Shown: positions 13,808 through 21,704, counted from the stretch's first letter. The stretch: 64,000 bases of DNA from Rathayibacter sp. VKM Ac-2857 (GCF_013205025.1 NZ_JABMLE010000005.1:1-64000); one strand, 5' to 3'. Made by a program: numbers and translations. The notes: generated from the sequence alone by a model not told the origin.

Positions 13808-14845
13808 ATGACTGGACGCGACGTCGAGCTGCCGAAGGGCTACGAGCCGTTCCTGCGCTCGGTGACGACCCGGGTGCAGGACGCGCAGCTGCGTGCTCAG
13901 CGCACCGTGAACGCGCAGCTCATCAGCCTGTACTGGGAGCTCGGCCGCGCGATCCTCGACCAGCAGGCCAAGGAGCCGTGGGGCACCCGGGTCCTCGACC
14001 GGCTCGCGGAAGACCTGCGCCGAGAGTTCCCGGCGATGACGGGTCTGTCTCGCAGCAACCTCTTCTACATGCGCGCCTTCGCCGCCGCCTGGCCCGATCG
14101 GGAGAAAGTCCCACAGGCTGTGGGACATCTGCCCTGGGGCCACGTCCGCCTGCTCCTCGACAAGCTCTCCACCCCCGATGTGCGCGCGGCGTACGCCGCC
14201 GCTGCGGCCGAGAACTCGTGGACGCGGTCGACGCTGCTCAACCACGTGAAGAACCAGACCCTGGAGCGGGCCGGCCGGGCACCGTCGAACTACGTCGACC
14301 GGCTCGCGCCCGCCGACTCGGCTCTCGCTCGGGAGATCGCCAAGGACCCCTACGTCTTCGACTTCCTGAACCTCACCGAGGACGCTGCCGAGCGCGACAT
14401 GGAGAACGCCCTCCTCGACCGCATCGCAGAGACGCTGCAGGAGCTCGGCACCGGGTTCACCTTCGCCGGCCGCCAGGTGCACTTCGAGGTCAGCGGCCGG
14501 GACTTCTCCCTCGACCTGCTCTTCTTCCACACCGAGCAGCTCCGGTACGTCGTCGTCGAGCTCAAGAAGGGCGACTTCGAGCCCGCGTTCACCGGCCAGC
14601 TCGGGTTCTACATCGCCCTCGTCGACGAACGACTCCGACGGCCGAGCCACGCTCCGACCATCGGCATCCTCATCTGCGGCGACAAGGACGAGCACATCGT
14701 CCGCTACGCCCTCAGCCAGGCGGCCTCACCGATCGCCGTCGCGACCTACACCTACGATGCGCTCCCCGCCGCTGAGCGCCTCGCGCTCCCGGACGAGCGG
14801 CGCATCATCGCCGCGATCGACGTCAGCGGGGCCGCGGAGGAATAG
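13808..14845 (+). CDS. DUF1016 (YhcG-like) PDDEXK nuclease
   Basis: 345 residues. The N-terminal ~170 residues match YhcG_N (LISLYWELGRAILDQQ, GLSRSNLFYMRAFAAAWPD, LPWGHVRLLLDKL). The C-terminal PDDEXK domain has the pattern DFSLDLLFFH, then VVVELKKGDF and FTGQLGFYIALVDE, i.e. D-x(n)-E-x-K. The family occurs in genomic islands and near restriction loci, with an undefined biological role. Residues around VPQAVGHLPWGH are encoded by a perfect DNA palindrome (14108-14126), and the stop codon lies inside a second, related palindrome. The cassette sits where the 5' half of a traG gene should be. Confidence 0.85.
   Translation: MTGRDVELPKGYEPFLRSVTTRVQDAQLRAQRTVNAQLISLYWELGRAILDQQAKEPWGTRVLDRLAEDLRREFPAMTGLSRSNLFYMRAFAAAWPDREKVPQAVGHLPWGHVRLLLDKLSTPDVRAAYAAAAAENSWTRSTLLNHVKNQTLERAGRAPSNYVDRLAPADSALAREIAKDPYVFDFLNLTEDAAERDMENALLDRIAETLQELGTGFTFAGRQVHFEVSGRDFSLDLLFFHTEQLRYVVVELKKGDFEPAFTGQLGFYIALVDERLRRPSHAPTIGILICGDKDEHIVRYALSQAASPIAVATYTYDALPAAERLALPDERRIIAAIDVSGAAEE
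14108..14126. repeat. Palindrome inside the DUF1016 coding region
   Basis: GTCCCACAG-G-CTGTGGGAC, perfect 9-base arms around one base. It encodes the conserved stretch around PQAVG. The same core recurs at 14841-14867 and partly at 304-320. Confidence 0.75.
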
Positions 14846-14867
14846 TCCCACAGCCTGTGGGACTATT
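14841..14867. repeat. Perfect palindrome spanning the DUF1016 stop codon
   Basis: Arms AATAGTCCCACAG and CTGTGGGACTATT (13 bases each) around a single C. The core TCCCACAG/CTGTGGGA equals that of the in-gene palindrome. It may act as a bidirectional terminator, but the identity with an internal site argues for recognition by the nuclease or a REP-like origin. Confidence 0.75.
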
Positions 14868-14879
14868 GAGGAAAAATCA

Positions 14880-14895
14880 GTGCCGCTAGCGGCAC
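14880..14895. repeat. 16-bp perfect palindrome before the traG remnant
   Basis: GTGCCGCTAGCGGCAC reads the same on both strands. It lies 13 bases after the previous palindrome and about 10 bases before sequence that resembles traG, so it marks the boundary between the DUF1016 cassette and the coupling-protein remnant. Confidence 0.6.
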
Positions 14896-14904
14896 GGCCG
14901 CGCT

Positions 14905-15560
14905 TAGGGCGGGATGCCGTCGAGCGCCTGGACGACAACGGCTACCCGACCAACGCGCGAGCGGTCCGCGGCATCACGAACACCGCCGAGAAAGCCCGCG
15001 ACGGGATCCACTCGACCGCGCAGGGCATGGCCGTGTGCCTGAAGAGCGCGGCCACCGCCGACTGGGTGAACGCCCGCCCGAACGACACCCGCCCGCAGTT
15101 CGTCCCCGAGACGTTCGTCACGTCGACCCAGACGCTGTACTCGCTGTCGAAGGAAGGCGCCGGCACCGCCGGCCCCCTCGTCACCGCCCTCACCGCCGCA
15201 ACGATCGAGGCAGCGGAGGAACACGCTGCACGCTCCCGCGGCGGGCGCCTGGCGACGCCGCTCGTGGCCGTCCTGGACGAGGCCGCGAACGTGTGCCGGT
15301 GGAAAGACCTCCCCGACCTGTACTCGCACTACGGCTCGCGCGGGATCCCGATCATGGCCGTGTTCCAGTCCTGGTCCCAGGGCGTCGGAGTGTTCGGGAA
15401 GGAAGGCATGCTCAAGCTGTAGTCCGCCGCAAACGTGAAGCTCTACGCCGGCGGAGTCGCAGAAGACGAGTTCCTGCGCACCCTCTCCGAACTGATCGGC
15501 ACCTACGACAAGGAGACGACCTCCGCCAGCTACAACAAGGGCGTCCGCTCCACGCTGAAC
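14905..15560 (+). pseudogene. traG: Remnant of a TraG/VirD4-like coupling protein gene
   Basis: The translation matches the C-terminal half of actinobacterial TraG/TraM-type conjugation ATPases: NGYPTNARAVRGITNTAEKA, FVTSTQTLYSLSKEGAGTAG, then the Walker-B-like LVAVLDEAANVCRW and YSHYGSRGIPIMAVFQSW. The N-terminal half with the Walker A site is missing. At 15420-15422 an amber TAG occurs where the family has Trp (LKL-W-SAANVK), probably TGG to TAG. The frame continues with SAANVKLYAGGVAEDEFLRT to about 15555, where it runs into the opposite-strand lacI fragment. It is thus broken at both ends and in the middle, and probably non-functional. Confidence 0.8.
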
Positions 15561-15938
15561 GAGGCTGTCGACGGCGTCGCGCTCGAGGCGGTGGTCGCCG
15601 TCGGTGTCGATCAGCAGCAGGAGGTAGCCTTCCTCGCCGGCGACGTGCTGTTCTCCGCCGAGCATCTCGCCGGAGAACGGTACGCTCGCGACCTGGTCCG
15701 AAAGCAAGCCGATGGTGTGTGTTCGACGCGTGCGGAAGCCGCGAGCCTGCAGATCCGGTAGGTAGCCGAGGCGTTCGGCGAGCTCTCGTACCCGGTCACC
15801 CACCTCGGGCCGCACGCGTCCCTTGTCACGGCCGTTGAGCACGAGCGAGACTGTGGAGACGGGGACTCCCGCCTGTTCCGCTACGTCTCGCAAGGTGAGC
15901 AACGCTGACTCCTCGGCCTGTTCGACGGCCTTCGTCAA
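15561..15938 (-). pseudogene. 3'-truncated LacI-family regulator at the element border
   Basis: Reading left from a TTG at 15938, the frame gives a standard LacI helix-turn-helix (LTLRDVAEQAGVPVSTVSLVLNG), the hinge (LAERLGYLPDLQARGFRTRRTHTIG) and the start of the sugar-binding domain (GYLLLLIDTDGDHRLERDAVDSL). It then fuses into the antisense of the traG remnant at about 15545-15580. Only ~125 of the usual ~335 residues are native, so ligand binding is lost. The junction shows where the mobile element meets, and has destroyed, a resident gene. Longer open reading through the traG antisense is not meaningful coding. Confidence 0.75.
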
Positions 15939-15960
15939 ACGCCTGACTGCGACGCTATTT

Positions 15961-15977
15961 CGTCAAAATCGTTGACG
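15961..15977. promoter_or_regulatory. Operator-like inverted repeat upstream of the truncated lacI
   Basis: CGTCAA-AATCG-TTGACG, with a further CGTCAA at 15933-15938. The spacing and half-site suit a LacI-family operator controlling the truncated regulator and a divergent gene that is no longer present to the right. Confidence 0.5.
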
Positions 15978-16201
15978 CAACGCGTCTTTTCCGACTTCGT
16001 CGAGACAGGGTCGATACCGGTAAATTCCGGGGGTCATCGACGATTTATACAGCTGCTGCTCAGTTCGGAAGCGAGTATCGGCGGAGCGCTTGAGCGGGTC
16101 GTCCGGTGGTCGACTGCGATGCGGAAGCTACTCTTCACGGCTGACCTGCAGGAGTGCTCGAGCAACTTAGCTCAGTTCTCGGCCGGGCGAATCGACGGTC
16201 C
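15978..16201. other. Gene-free stretch right of the lacI remnant
   Basis: No coding frame or family signal was seen. If the truncated LacI controlled a divergent gene, that gene has been deleted from here. Confidence 0.35.
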
Positions 16202-16252
16202 GACGAGAAAGAGCACCGCCTTCCCGAGGGGAGACCAGTGCTCTTTCTCGTC
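16202..16252 (-). terminator. Terminator of the fructose ABC operon
   Basis: Perfect 14-base arms GACGAGAAAGAGCA (16202-16215) and TGCTCTTTCTCGTC (16239-16252), just 14 bases past the stop of the last operon gene. The loop of 23 bases is long, but the stem is very stable. Confidence 0.7.
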
Positions 16253-16266
16253 TGGTGGCGGAGTGC

Positions 16267-16569
16267 TCAGATCCGCTGGAGCCAGGTGAGCTGAGAGTTC
16301 GGCTCGACGATCAGCGGGCCGAGCTTCTCGTTGAAGACGGCTCCGTAGTCGGCGGAGATGTGCGCCTGGAAGGCGTCCTCGTCGCGGTAGATCTCGTAGA
16401 CGAAGAACCGGGCGGGGTCGTCCTCGCGGCGGTAGGGCACGAACTCGATGTTGCCGGGCTCCTGGCGTACGAGCTCGCCGAGGTCGGTGATCATGCCGGC
16501 GACGGTGTCCTCGTGGCCGGGCTTCGCCGTGAACTCGGCGTAGAGGATGCGGGGGGCGGTGTCCGTCAT
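16267..16569 (-). CDS. Putative quinol/antibiotic-biosynthesis monooxygenase (ABM domain)
   Basis: 100 residues, the usual size for a single-domain ABM protein. Typical features are the N-terminal strand RILYAEFTAKPGHEDTVAGMI, then EPGNIEFVPYRREDDPARFFVYEIYRDEDAFQAHISADY. ATG 16569 overlaps the stop of the ATPase gene (ATGA), making it the last gene of the ABC operon. Members range from YgiN-like quinol monooxygenases to enzymes of unknown substrate. Why it is coupled to fructose uptake is not evident. The frame extends upstream in antisense to the ATPase, but that extension is not coding. Confidence 0.8.
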   Translation of the reverse strand: MTDTAPRILYAEFTAKPGHEDTVAGMITDLGELVRQEPGNIEFVPYRREDDPARFFVYEIYRDEDAFQAHISADYGAVFNEKLGPLIVEPNSQLTWLQRI

Positions 16570-17363
16570 GCGGTGGCCGCTCCGGTCATGATCGCGACCG
16601 CGTCGGTCATCGAGTGCGACTGCGGCGTGATGGTCGCCGCCTTCTTGCCGAGGCGCTGGATGTGGATGCGGTCGGCGACGTCGAAGACGTGCGGCATGTT
16701 GTGGCTGATCAGGATGACGGGGATGCCGCGATCGCGCAGGTTGCGCACGAGCTGGAGCACCTGGTTCGACTCGCGCACGCCGAGGGCCGCGGTGGGCTCG
16801 TCGAGGACGACCACTTTCGAGCCGAACGCCGCGGCGCGGGCGACGGCGACGGCCTGGCGCTGACCGCCGGAAAGGTTCTCCACCGGGACCGTGACGTCCT
16901 GGAGGGTCGAGATGCCGAGCTCGGTCAGCTCCTCGCGAGCCTCCTTGCGCATGCCGGCGGTGTCGAGCATCCGGAACACGGAGCCGAGCACGCCTTTCTT
17001 GCGCTTCTCGCGGCCGAGGTAGAGGTTCGACGCGACGTCGAGCGCGGGGGAGACGGCCAGGTTCTGGTAGACCGTCTCGATGCCGGCGCCCCGCGCGTCC
17101 TGGGGGCGCTTGAAGGTCACGGGCTTGCCGTCGAGGAGGATCTCGCCCTCGTCGGGGATCTCGGCGCCGGTGAGGCACTTGATCAGGGTGGACTTGCCGG
17201 CGCCGTTGTCGCCGATGATCGCCAGGACCTCGCCGGGGTAGAGCTCGAGGCTGACGCCGTCGAGCCCGACGACGCGGCCGAAGGTCTTGACGAGGCGCTT
17301 GGCCTGCAGGACGGGGGTGCGGGCGGCGGCGGGGGCGGTCCCCGCGGCGTCGATGAGGGTCAC
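16566..17363 (-). CDS. frcA: Sugar ABC transporter ATP-binding protein (FrcA-like)
   Basis: 265 residues from a GTG overlapping the permease stop by four bases (GTGA). It has Walker A GDNGAGKST, Q-loop YQNL, signature LSGGQRQ, Walker B VVVLDEPTAALG and the switch His (ILISHNMP). One ATPase domain of ~260 residues is the FrcA type of the CUT2 class, unlike the two-domain RbsA. It powers uptake by the adjacent permease and binding protein. The next gene overlaps its stop. Confidence 0.88.
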   Translation of the reverse strand: MTLIDAAGTAPAAARTPVLQAKRLVKTFGRVVGLDGVSLELYPGEVLAIIGDNGAGKSTLIKCLTGAEIPDEGEILLDGKPVTFKRPQDARGAGIETVYQNLAVSPALDVASNLYLGREKRKKGVLGSVFRMLDTAGMRKEAREELTELGISTLQDVTVPVENLSGGQRQAVAVARAAAFGSKVVVLDEPTAALGVRESNQVLQLVRNLRDRGIPVILISHNMPHVFDVADRIHIQRLGKKAATITPQSHSMTDAVAIMTGAATA

Positions 17364-18406
17364 TTGCGAACCTTCCGGATCCACTGGTCGACCGAGACGG
17401 CGACGATGATGAGCACGCCCACAGCGAGCGTCTGGTAGAGGACGTCGAGTCCGGCGAGCGAGAGCCCGTTGCGGAAGACGCCGACGATGAGGGCGCCGAG
17501 GAGGGTGCCCCAGACGGTGCCGCGGCCGCCGAAGAGGCTGGTCCCGCCGATGACGACGGCGGTGATGGAGTCGAGGTTGAGGTCGGCTCCGGCGTTCGGG
17601 CTGGCGGCGTTGGTGCGGCCGATCTGGATCCACGCGCCGATGGCGAGGATCGCGCCGGCGGCGAGGTAGACGCTCATCAGGACGCGGTTGACGCTGATGC
17701 CGGCGAGGCGCGCGGCCTCCTTGTCGTCGCCGACGGCGTAGACGTGGCGGCCCCAGGCGGTCTTGCCGAGGATGAACGCGACCACGATGTAGAGCAGGAG
17801 CATCAGGATCACGCCGAAGCTGATCCGGACGCCGAGGATGTCGAAGGTGCCGCCGGTGGAGGGCAGCAGGGCGGGCATGTCGGTGCCGCGCACGGTCGAG
17901 CCGCTGGAGTAGAGGAGCGTCAGCGCCACGAAGATGTTGAGCGTGCCGAGGGTAACGATGAACGGGGGGAGCCGCAGCCGCGTGACGAGCACGCCGTTGA
18001 AGGCGCCGGCCGCGAGTCCGACGATCAGGCCCAGCAGCAGGGCGACGATCGCGGGCAGGCCGTTCTCGGTCGCGGTCTGCGCGATGACCATCGAGGTGAG
18101 GACCATCACGGCGCCGACGGAGAGGTCGATGCCGGCCGTGAGGATGATCAGCGTCTGCGCGACGGCGAGCGTGCCGACGACCGCGACCTGCTGCGTGATC
18201 AGGGAGAGGTTCGAGGGATCGAGGAAGCGGTCGTTCAGCAGTCCGAAGACGATGATCGCGAGGACGAGCACGACGGCGGGGCTGACGGCCGGGTAGCGGT
18301 GCAGGACGCCGCGGACGCGGTCGAGCGGCGTGCGGCGGTCGAGGAACTCGCTCGCGAGATCGAGTGCGGAGGTCGGCGGATTCGGGTCGGTGGTCTTCTG
18401 AGCCAC
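17360..18406 (-). CDS. frcC: Sugar ABC transporter permease (FrcC/RbsC-like)
   Basis: 348 residues with about ten hydrophobic segments, including AVVLVLAIIVFGLLN, GTLAVAQTLIILTAGIDLSV and VALLLGLIVGLAAGAFNGVL. The cytoplasmic loop TAWGRHVYAVGDDKEAARLAGI is the RbsC/FrcC coupling motif, and GGTSLFGGRGTVWGTLLGALI is typical of BPD_transp_2 permeases. It lies between the binding-protein gene and the ATPase gene and probably forms the membrane channel for fructose or a related monosaccharide. Confidence 0.88.
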   Translation of the reverse strand: MAQKTTDPNPPTSALDLASEFLDRRTPLDRVRGVLHRYPAVSPAVVLVLAIIVFGLLNDRFLDPSNLSLITQQVAVVGTLAVAQTLIILTAGIDLSVGAVMVLTSMVIAQTATENGLPAIVALLLGLIVGLAAGAFNGVLVTRLRLPPFIVTLGTLNIFVALTLLYSSGSTVRGTDMPALLPSTGGTFDILGVRISFGVILMLLLYIVVAFILGKTAWGRHVYAVGDDKEAARLAGISVNRVLMSVYLAAGAILAIGAWIQIGRTNAASPNAGADLNLDSITAVVIGGTSLFGGRGTVWGTLLGALIVGVFRNGLSLAGLDVLYQTLAVGVLIIVAVSVDQWIRKVRK

Positions 18407-18443
18407 GATGGCCTTTCTGGAGTCGCTGGGAGCGGAAGGGGGA

Positions 18444-18469
18444 GGGCGGGGCGCCGGAGCGCCCCGCCC
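18444..18469 (-). terminator. Attenuating hairpin between binding protein and permease genes
   Basis: GGGCGGGGCGC-CGGA-GCGCCCCGCCC, a perfect 11-bp stem with a four-base loop and no T-run, in the 71-base gap after the binding-protein stop. Such hairpins commonly protect the upstream mRNA and reduce read-through, giving more binding protein than membrane components. Confidence 0.65.
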
Positions 18470-18477
18470 GCGGTGGG

Positions 18478-19578
18478 CTACTCGCCCCAGCAGATCCCGG
18501 CGGCGTCGTCGGAGCTGATGCTGTCCAGGCCGTCGACCGCGGTGTCGGTGACGAGCTGCGAGCCGGTGTCGAAGAAGTCGAGGCCCTCGCTGGTGCTGGG
18601 CTCGGTGCCGTCCTCCGCGAGCTGCGCGATCGCCTCGACGCCCAGCTGGGCCATCTTCACGGGGTACTGCTGCGCGGTCGCGCCGATCAGGCCCTCCGCC
18701 ACGTTCTTCACGCCGGCGCAGCCGCCGTCGATCGAGACGAGCAGGACGTCCTTCTCCTTGCCCGCGGCCTGGAGGGCCTGGTACGCGCCGTAGGCGGCGG
18801 GCTCGTTGATCGTGTAGACGACGTTGATGTCAGGGTTCTTGGAGAGGAGGGTCTCCATGGCGGTGCGCCCTCCGTCCTCGGCGCCCTGGGTGGCCTCGTT
18901 GCCGACGATCTCGTAGTCGCCGCCGCTGTAGCTGCCGGTCTTCGCCTCGTCGCCGTTGACCTCCTCGTCCGCGACGTCGATGCCCATGCCGGTGAGGAAG
19001 CCCTGGTCGCGGTTGTAGTCGACCGAGACGACCTTGTCGTCGAACAGGTCGAGCATCGCGATGGTCGCCTTCTCGCCGTCGAGCTGCGCAGCGGTCCACT
19101 TCCCGATCGACTCGCCGGCGGTGAAGTTGTCGGTGGCGAAGGTGATGTCGACGGCGTCGGCCGGGTCGGGCGCGGTGTCGAGGGCGATCACGAACAAGCC
19201 GGCGTCGCGGGCCTTCGCGATGGCGTCGACGACCGACGGGCCGTTGGGGGTGATCAGGATGCCCTTGTCGCCCTTCGAGATCGCGTTCTCGATGGCCTGG
19301 ATCTGGGTGTCCTCGTCGCCGTCCTCCTTGCCCGCGGCGAGCGTGAGGTTCACGCCGGCGGTGGTGGCCGCCTCCTTAGCGCCGTCCTCCATCGCGACGA
19401 AGAAGGGGTTCGTGGTGGTCTTGACGATGAGGGTGACGCCCACGCCGTCGCCGCTGTCAGCGGTCGAGCCGGCGTCGGAGGAGCCGGAGCTGGAGCAGGC
19501 GGTCATGCCCAGGGCCGCGAGGATCGCGACCGAGCCGAGGCCGATGTACCGGTTGAAGCGAGGGGAGCGGTTCGTCAT
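18478..19578 (-). CDS. frcB: Fructose-type ABC transporter substrate-binding lipoprotein (FrcB-like)
   Basis: 366 residues with a lipoprotein signal: basic start, hydrophobic core and lipobox GMTAC, then a Ser/Gly/Asp linker. The mature part is a periplasmic-binding-protein type 1 fold (VGVTLIVKTTTNPFFVAMEDGAKEAA, DKGILITPNGPSVVDAIAKARDAG, VYTINEPAAYGAYQALQAAGKEKDVLLVSIDGGCAGVKNVAEGLIGATAQQYP), the pattern seen in FrcB and related CUT2 binding proteins. It is the first gene of the leftward transport operon, divergent from lacI. An operator-like palindrome lies 35 bases upstream. The fructose assignment rests on the adjoining GH32 enzyme and PfkB kinase. Confidence 0.85.
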   Translation of the reverse strand: MTNRSPRFNRYIGLGSVAILAALGMTACSSSGSSDAGSTADSGDGVGVTLIVKTTTNPFFVAMEDGAKEAATTAGVNLTLAAGKEDGDEDTQIQAIENAISKGDKGILITPNGPSVVDAIAKARDAGLFVIALDTAPDPADAVDITFATDNFTAGESIGKWTAAQLDGEKATIAMLDLFDDKVVSVDYNRDQGFLTGMGIDVADEEVNGDEAKTGSYSGGDYEIVGNEATQGAEDGGRTAMETLLSKNPDINVVYTINEPAAYGAYQALQAAGKEKDVLLVSIDGGCAGVKNVAEGLIGATAQQYPVKMAQLGVEAIAQLAEDGTEPSTSEGLDFFDTGSQLVTDTAVDGLDSISSDDAAGICWGE

Positions 19579-19612
19579 TGAAAGTCCTGTTCATAGGGCG
19601 GGAGCTGCCTCC

Positions 19613-19626
19613 CGACAACGATGTCA
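19613..19626. promoter_or_regulatory. LacI-type operator upstream of frcB
   Basis: CGACAACGATGTCA matches TGACAACGTTGTCA (found at 21764) in 12 of 14 bases and lies in the frcB-lacI divergent gap. It is one of three sites sharing the TGACAnCGnTGTCA pattern. Confidence 0.65.
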
Positions 19627-19690
19627 GGGGTAGGTCTATCGTGTTCTCACAGCTAAGGTCAAGTCATCCCCGAGGAAGTGAGACGACACC

Positions 19691-20743
19691 GTGACATCGA
19701 TGTCAGGACCCCGCGACACTGTCGCCTCCGGTCGCCGCCCCACCATGAAGCACGTCGCCGCCCTCGCCGGAGTCGGCATCAAGACGGTCTCGCGTGTCGT
19801 CAACGGAGAGCCGAACGTCTCGGCCGCCACGATCGAGCGCGTGCAGGCCGCGGCGCGGCAGCTGCAGTACCAGCCCGACCTCCACGCCGGGAACCTGCGG
19901 CGCTCCAACGGGCGCACGAACACGCTGGGCCTGCTGGTCGGCAGCGTCGCGAACCCCTTCTCCGGAGCGGTGCACCGCGCCGTCGAGGACCTCGCGAACG
20001 AGCGCGGCGTCGCGGTCTTCGCCTCCAGTCTCGACGACGACCCGGCTCGCGAGCGGTCGTCGGTGAACGCGTTCGTCTCGCGCCGCGTCGACGGGCTGAT
20101 CCTCACCACGGTCGCCCCCAGCCAGGCCTACCTGGGCGTCGAGATCGACCGCGGCACCCCCGCGGTGTTCGTCGACCGCGTCCCCACCGGCATCACGGCC
20201 GACGCGGTGATCACCGACAACGCCGCCGGGATCGCGCGTGCCGTCGGCCACCTCGCCTCCTTCGGCCACGAGCGCATCGCCTTCCTCGGCGACCGACCGG
20301 AGATCTTCACCGCCGGCGAGCGCGAGCGCGGCTTCCTCGAGGAGATGGCACGGCGCGGCCTCCCCGTGCTCCCCGGCTTCGTCCGCCACGGCGCCCACGA
20401 CGAGCACGCGGCCGAGGAGATGGCGACCGAGCTCCTGGCGCAGGAGACGCCGCCGACCGCGATCATCGGCGGGCAGAACCTCGTCACCATCGGCGTCCTC
20501 GCGGCGCTGCGCCGCCGCCAGGAGCACGGGCGCGTCGCGCTGATCGGCTTCGACGACATCCCGCTCGCCGAGCTGCTGCACCCCGCCGTCTCCGTCATCG
20601 CGCAGAACCCCGGCCTGATGGGGCGGACCGCCGCCGAGCGCGTGTTCCTGCGCCTGGACGGCGAGGACGAGCCGGCGCAGACCTTCGTCATCCCCACCAC
20701 CCTGATCGCCCGCGGCTCCGGAGAGGTCCCCGTCCATGTCTGA
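19691..20743 (+). CDS. LacI-family repressor of the fructan/fructose genes
   Basis: 350 residues from GTG 19691 with GAGGAAG at 19672-19678; an ATG nine bases later is possible. The HTH is MKHVAALAGVGIKTVSRVVNG (residues ~18-38) and the hinge is AARQLQYQPDLHAGNLRR. The C-terminal domain reads TLGLLVGSVANPFSGAVHRAVED and PAVFVDRVPTGITADAVITDN, ending LIGFDDIPLAELLHPAVSVIAQ. The palindrome TGACATCGATGTCA lies directly over its start codon, indicating autoregulation. The gene overlaps the following kinase gene by eight bases. The effector is probably fructose or fructose-1-phosphate, by context. Confidence 0.85.
   Translation: MTSMSGPRDTVASGRRPTMKHVAALAGVGIKTVSRVVNGEPNVSAATIERVQAAARQLQYQPDLHAGNLRRSNGRTNTLGLLVGSVANPFSGAVHRAVEDLANERGVAVFASSLDDDPARERSSVNAFVSRRVDGLILTTVAPSQAYLGVEIDRGTPAVFVDRVPTGITADAVITDNAAGIARAVGHLASFGHERIAFLGDRPEIFTAGERERGFLEEMARRGLPVLPGFVRHGAHDEHAAEEMATELLAQETPPTAIIGGQNLVTIGVLAALRRRQEHGRVALIGFDDIPLAELLHPAVSVIAQNPGLMGRTAAERVFLRLDGEDEPAQTFVIPTTLIARGSGEVPVHV
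19692..19705. promoter_or_regulatory. Perfect LacI-type palindrome over the lacI start
   Basis: TGACATCGATGTCA, perfect over 14 bases, beginning one base after the first base of the GTG start. Binding here would block initiation of the lacI-kinase transcript. Confidence 0.7.
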
Positions 20744-21704
20744 GTCGTCAGTGTCCGCGGCGTCCGTGTCCGAGCCGTCCGTGTCCGAGCCGGCCGTGTC
20801 CGAGCCGGCCGTCGTCGTCCTCGGCGACGCCCTGATCGACGTGATCCGCGACGAGACAGGCGAGCAGCGCTTCCTCGGCGGCGCCGCCTACAACGTCGCC
20901 GTCGGTCTCGTCCTGCTCGGCCACCGCGTCCAGCTGCTCGCGATGATCGGCGACGACGAGGACGGCGCGGCGATCCGCGCGGCGACCGCGGAGCACGGGG
21001 TGGAGCTCGTGCCCACCGTCGGTCCGCTCGGCACCTCGGTCGCGATCAGCGAGCGCGTCGACGGCGAGCCGCACTACGTCTTCAACGACGCCGCCCGCCA
21101 CCGGCGGATCCGCTTCGGGGTCCGCGAGCGCACGGCGCTCGACGCTGCCGCCCTCGTCGTCGTCAGCTGCTTCCCCTTCGACGACGAGGAGCAGGCGGAG
21201 GAGCTGCTCGCGGCCGTCGCGCGCCCGCGGGAGCGGCTCGTCCTCGACCCGAATCCGCGCTCGGGGATGCTCGCCGACGCGGGCCGCTTCCGCCGCGGCT
21301 TCGAGCGGCTGGCCGAGCGGTCCCTCCTCGTCAAGCTCGGCGACGACGACGTCGCCCTGCTGCACGGCGAACCGCTGCGCGCGGTCGTCGCGCAGCTGCG
21401 CAGTGCGGGCACCCGGACCGTGCTCGCCACCCGCGGGGCGCAGGGGGCGAGCCTGCACCTCGAGGACGGGACGGCGGCCGACGCGCCGATCGCCTCCGAT
21501 CCGCGGCCCGTGATCGACACCATGGGCGCGGGCGACGCCTGCCTGGCGGCCGCCGTCTCGTCGATCGCCCGGCGCGGCGTCCCCGGCTCGGCGGACGACG
21601 CCGCCGCGATGCTCGACGACTGCATGCGGATCGCGGCGGCCACGTGCCGCGCCCGCGGGGCCCTCCTGCGGCTCCCGGCTGACCGGCTCACGACCGCCGG
21701 CTGA
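20736..21704 (+). CDS. PfkB-family sugar kinase, probable fructokinase
   Basis: 322 residues; the start ATG lies within the end of lacI. The N-terminus is a low-complexity run of SVSEP/AVSEP units (residues 5-26). The kinase follows directly: VVVLGDALIDVIRD, then the substrate motif FLGGAAYNVAVGLVLLGHRV. The C-terminal PfkB signature is DTMGAGDACLAA, with catalytic base Asp267. The family phosphorylates fructose, ribose and similar sugars with ATP. Co-transcription with the LacI regulator and proximity to the transporter and GH32 enzyme support fructose as substrate. The repeat-built N-terminal tail is unusual. Confidence 0.85.
   Translation: MSESSVSAASVSEPSVSEPAVSEPAVVVLGDALIDVIRDETGEQRFLGGAAYNVAVGLVLLGHRVQLLAMIGDDEDGAAIRAATAEHGVELVPTVGPLGTSVAISERVDGEPHYVFNDAARHRRIRFGVRERTALDAAALVVVSCFPFDDEEQAEELLAAVARPRERLVLDPNPRSGMLADAGRFRRGFERLAERSLLVKLGDDDVALLHGEPLRAVVAQLRSAGTRTVLATRGAQGASLHLEDGTAADAPIASDPRPVIDTMGAGDACLAAAVSSIARRGVPGSADDAAAMLDDCMRIAAATCRARGALLRLPADRLTTAG
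20757..20812 (+). repeat. Short tandem repeat encoding SVSEP units in the kinase start
   Basis: Repeats of the 15-base unit GCCGTGTCCGAGCCG and variants, encoding SVSEP-SVSEP-AVSEP-AVSEP. Being a multiple of three, changes in copy number would preserve the frame. Confidence 0.6.

Noticed and set aside
14904-15560. Continuation of the lacI frame through the traG antisense to give a 344-residue protein
   Set aside because: Beyond ~15,560 the LacI similarity stops and the other strand shows conserved TraG sequence, so the length match to a full LacI is coincidental.
16570-17178. Upstream extension of the ABM monooxygenase frame to 303 residues
   Set aside because: The extension is out of frame with, and inside, the ATPase gene. 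The 100-residue product from 16569 has the exact family size.
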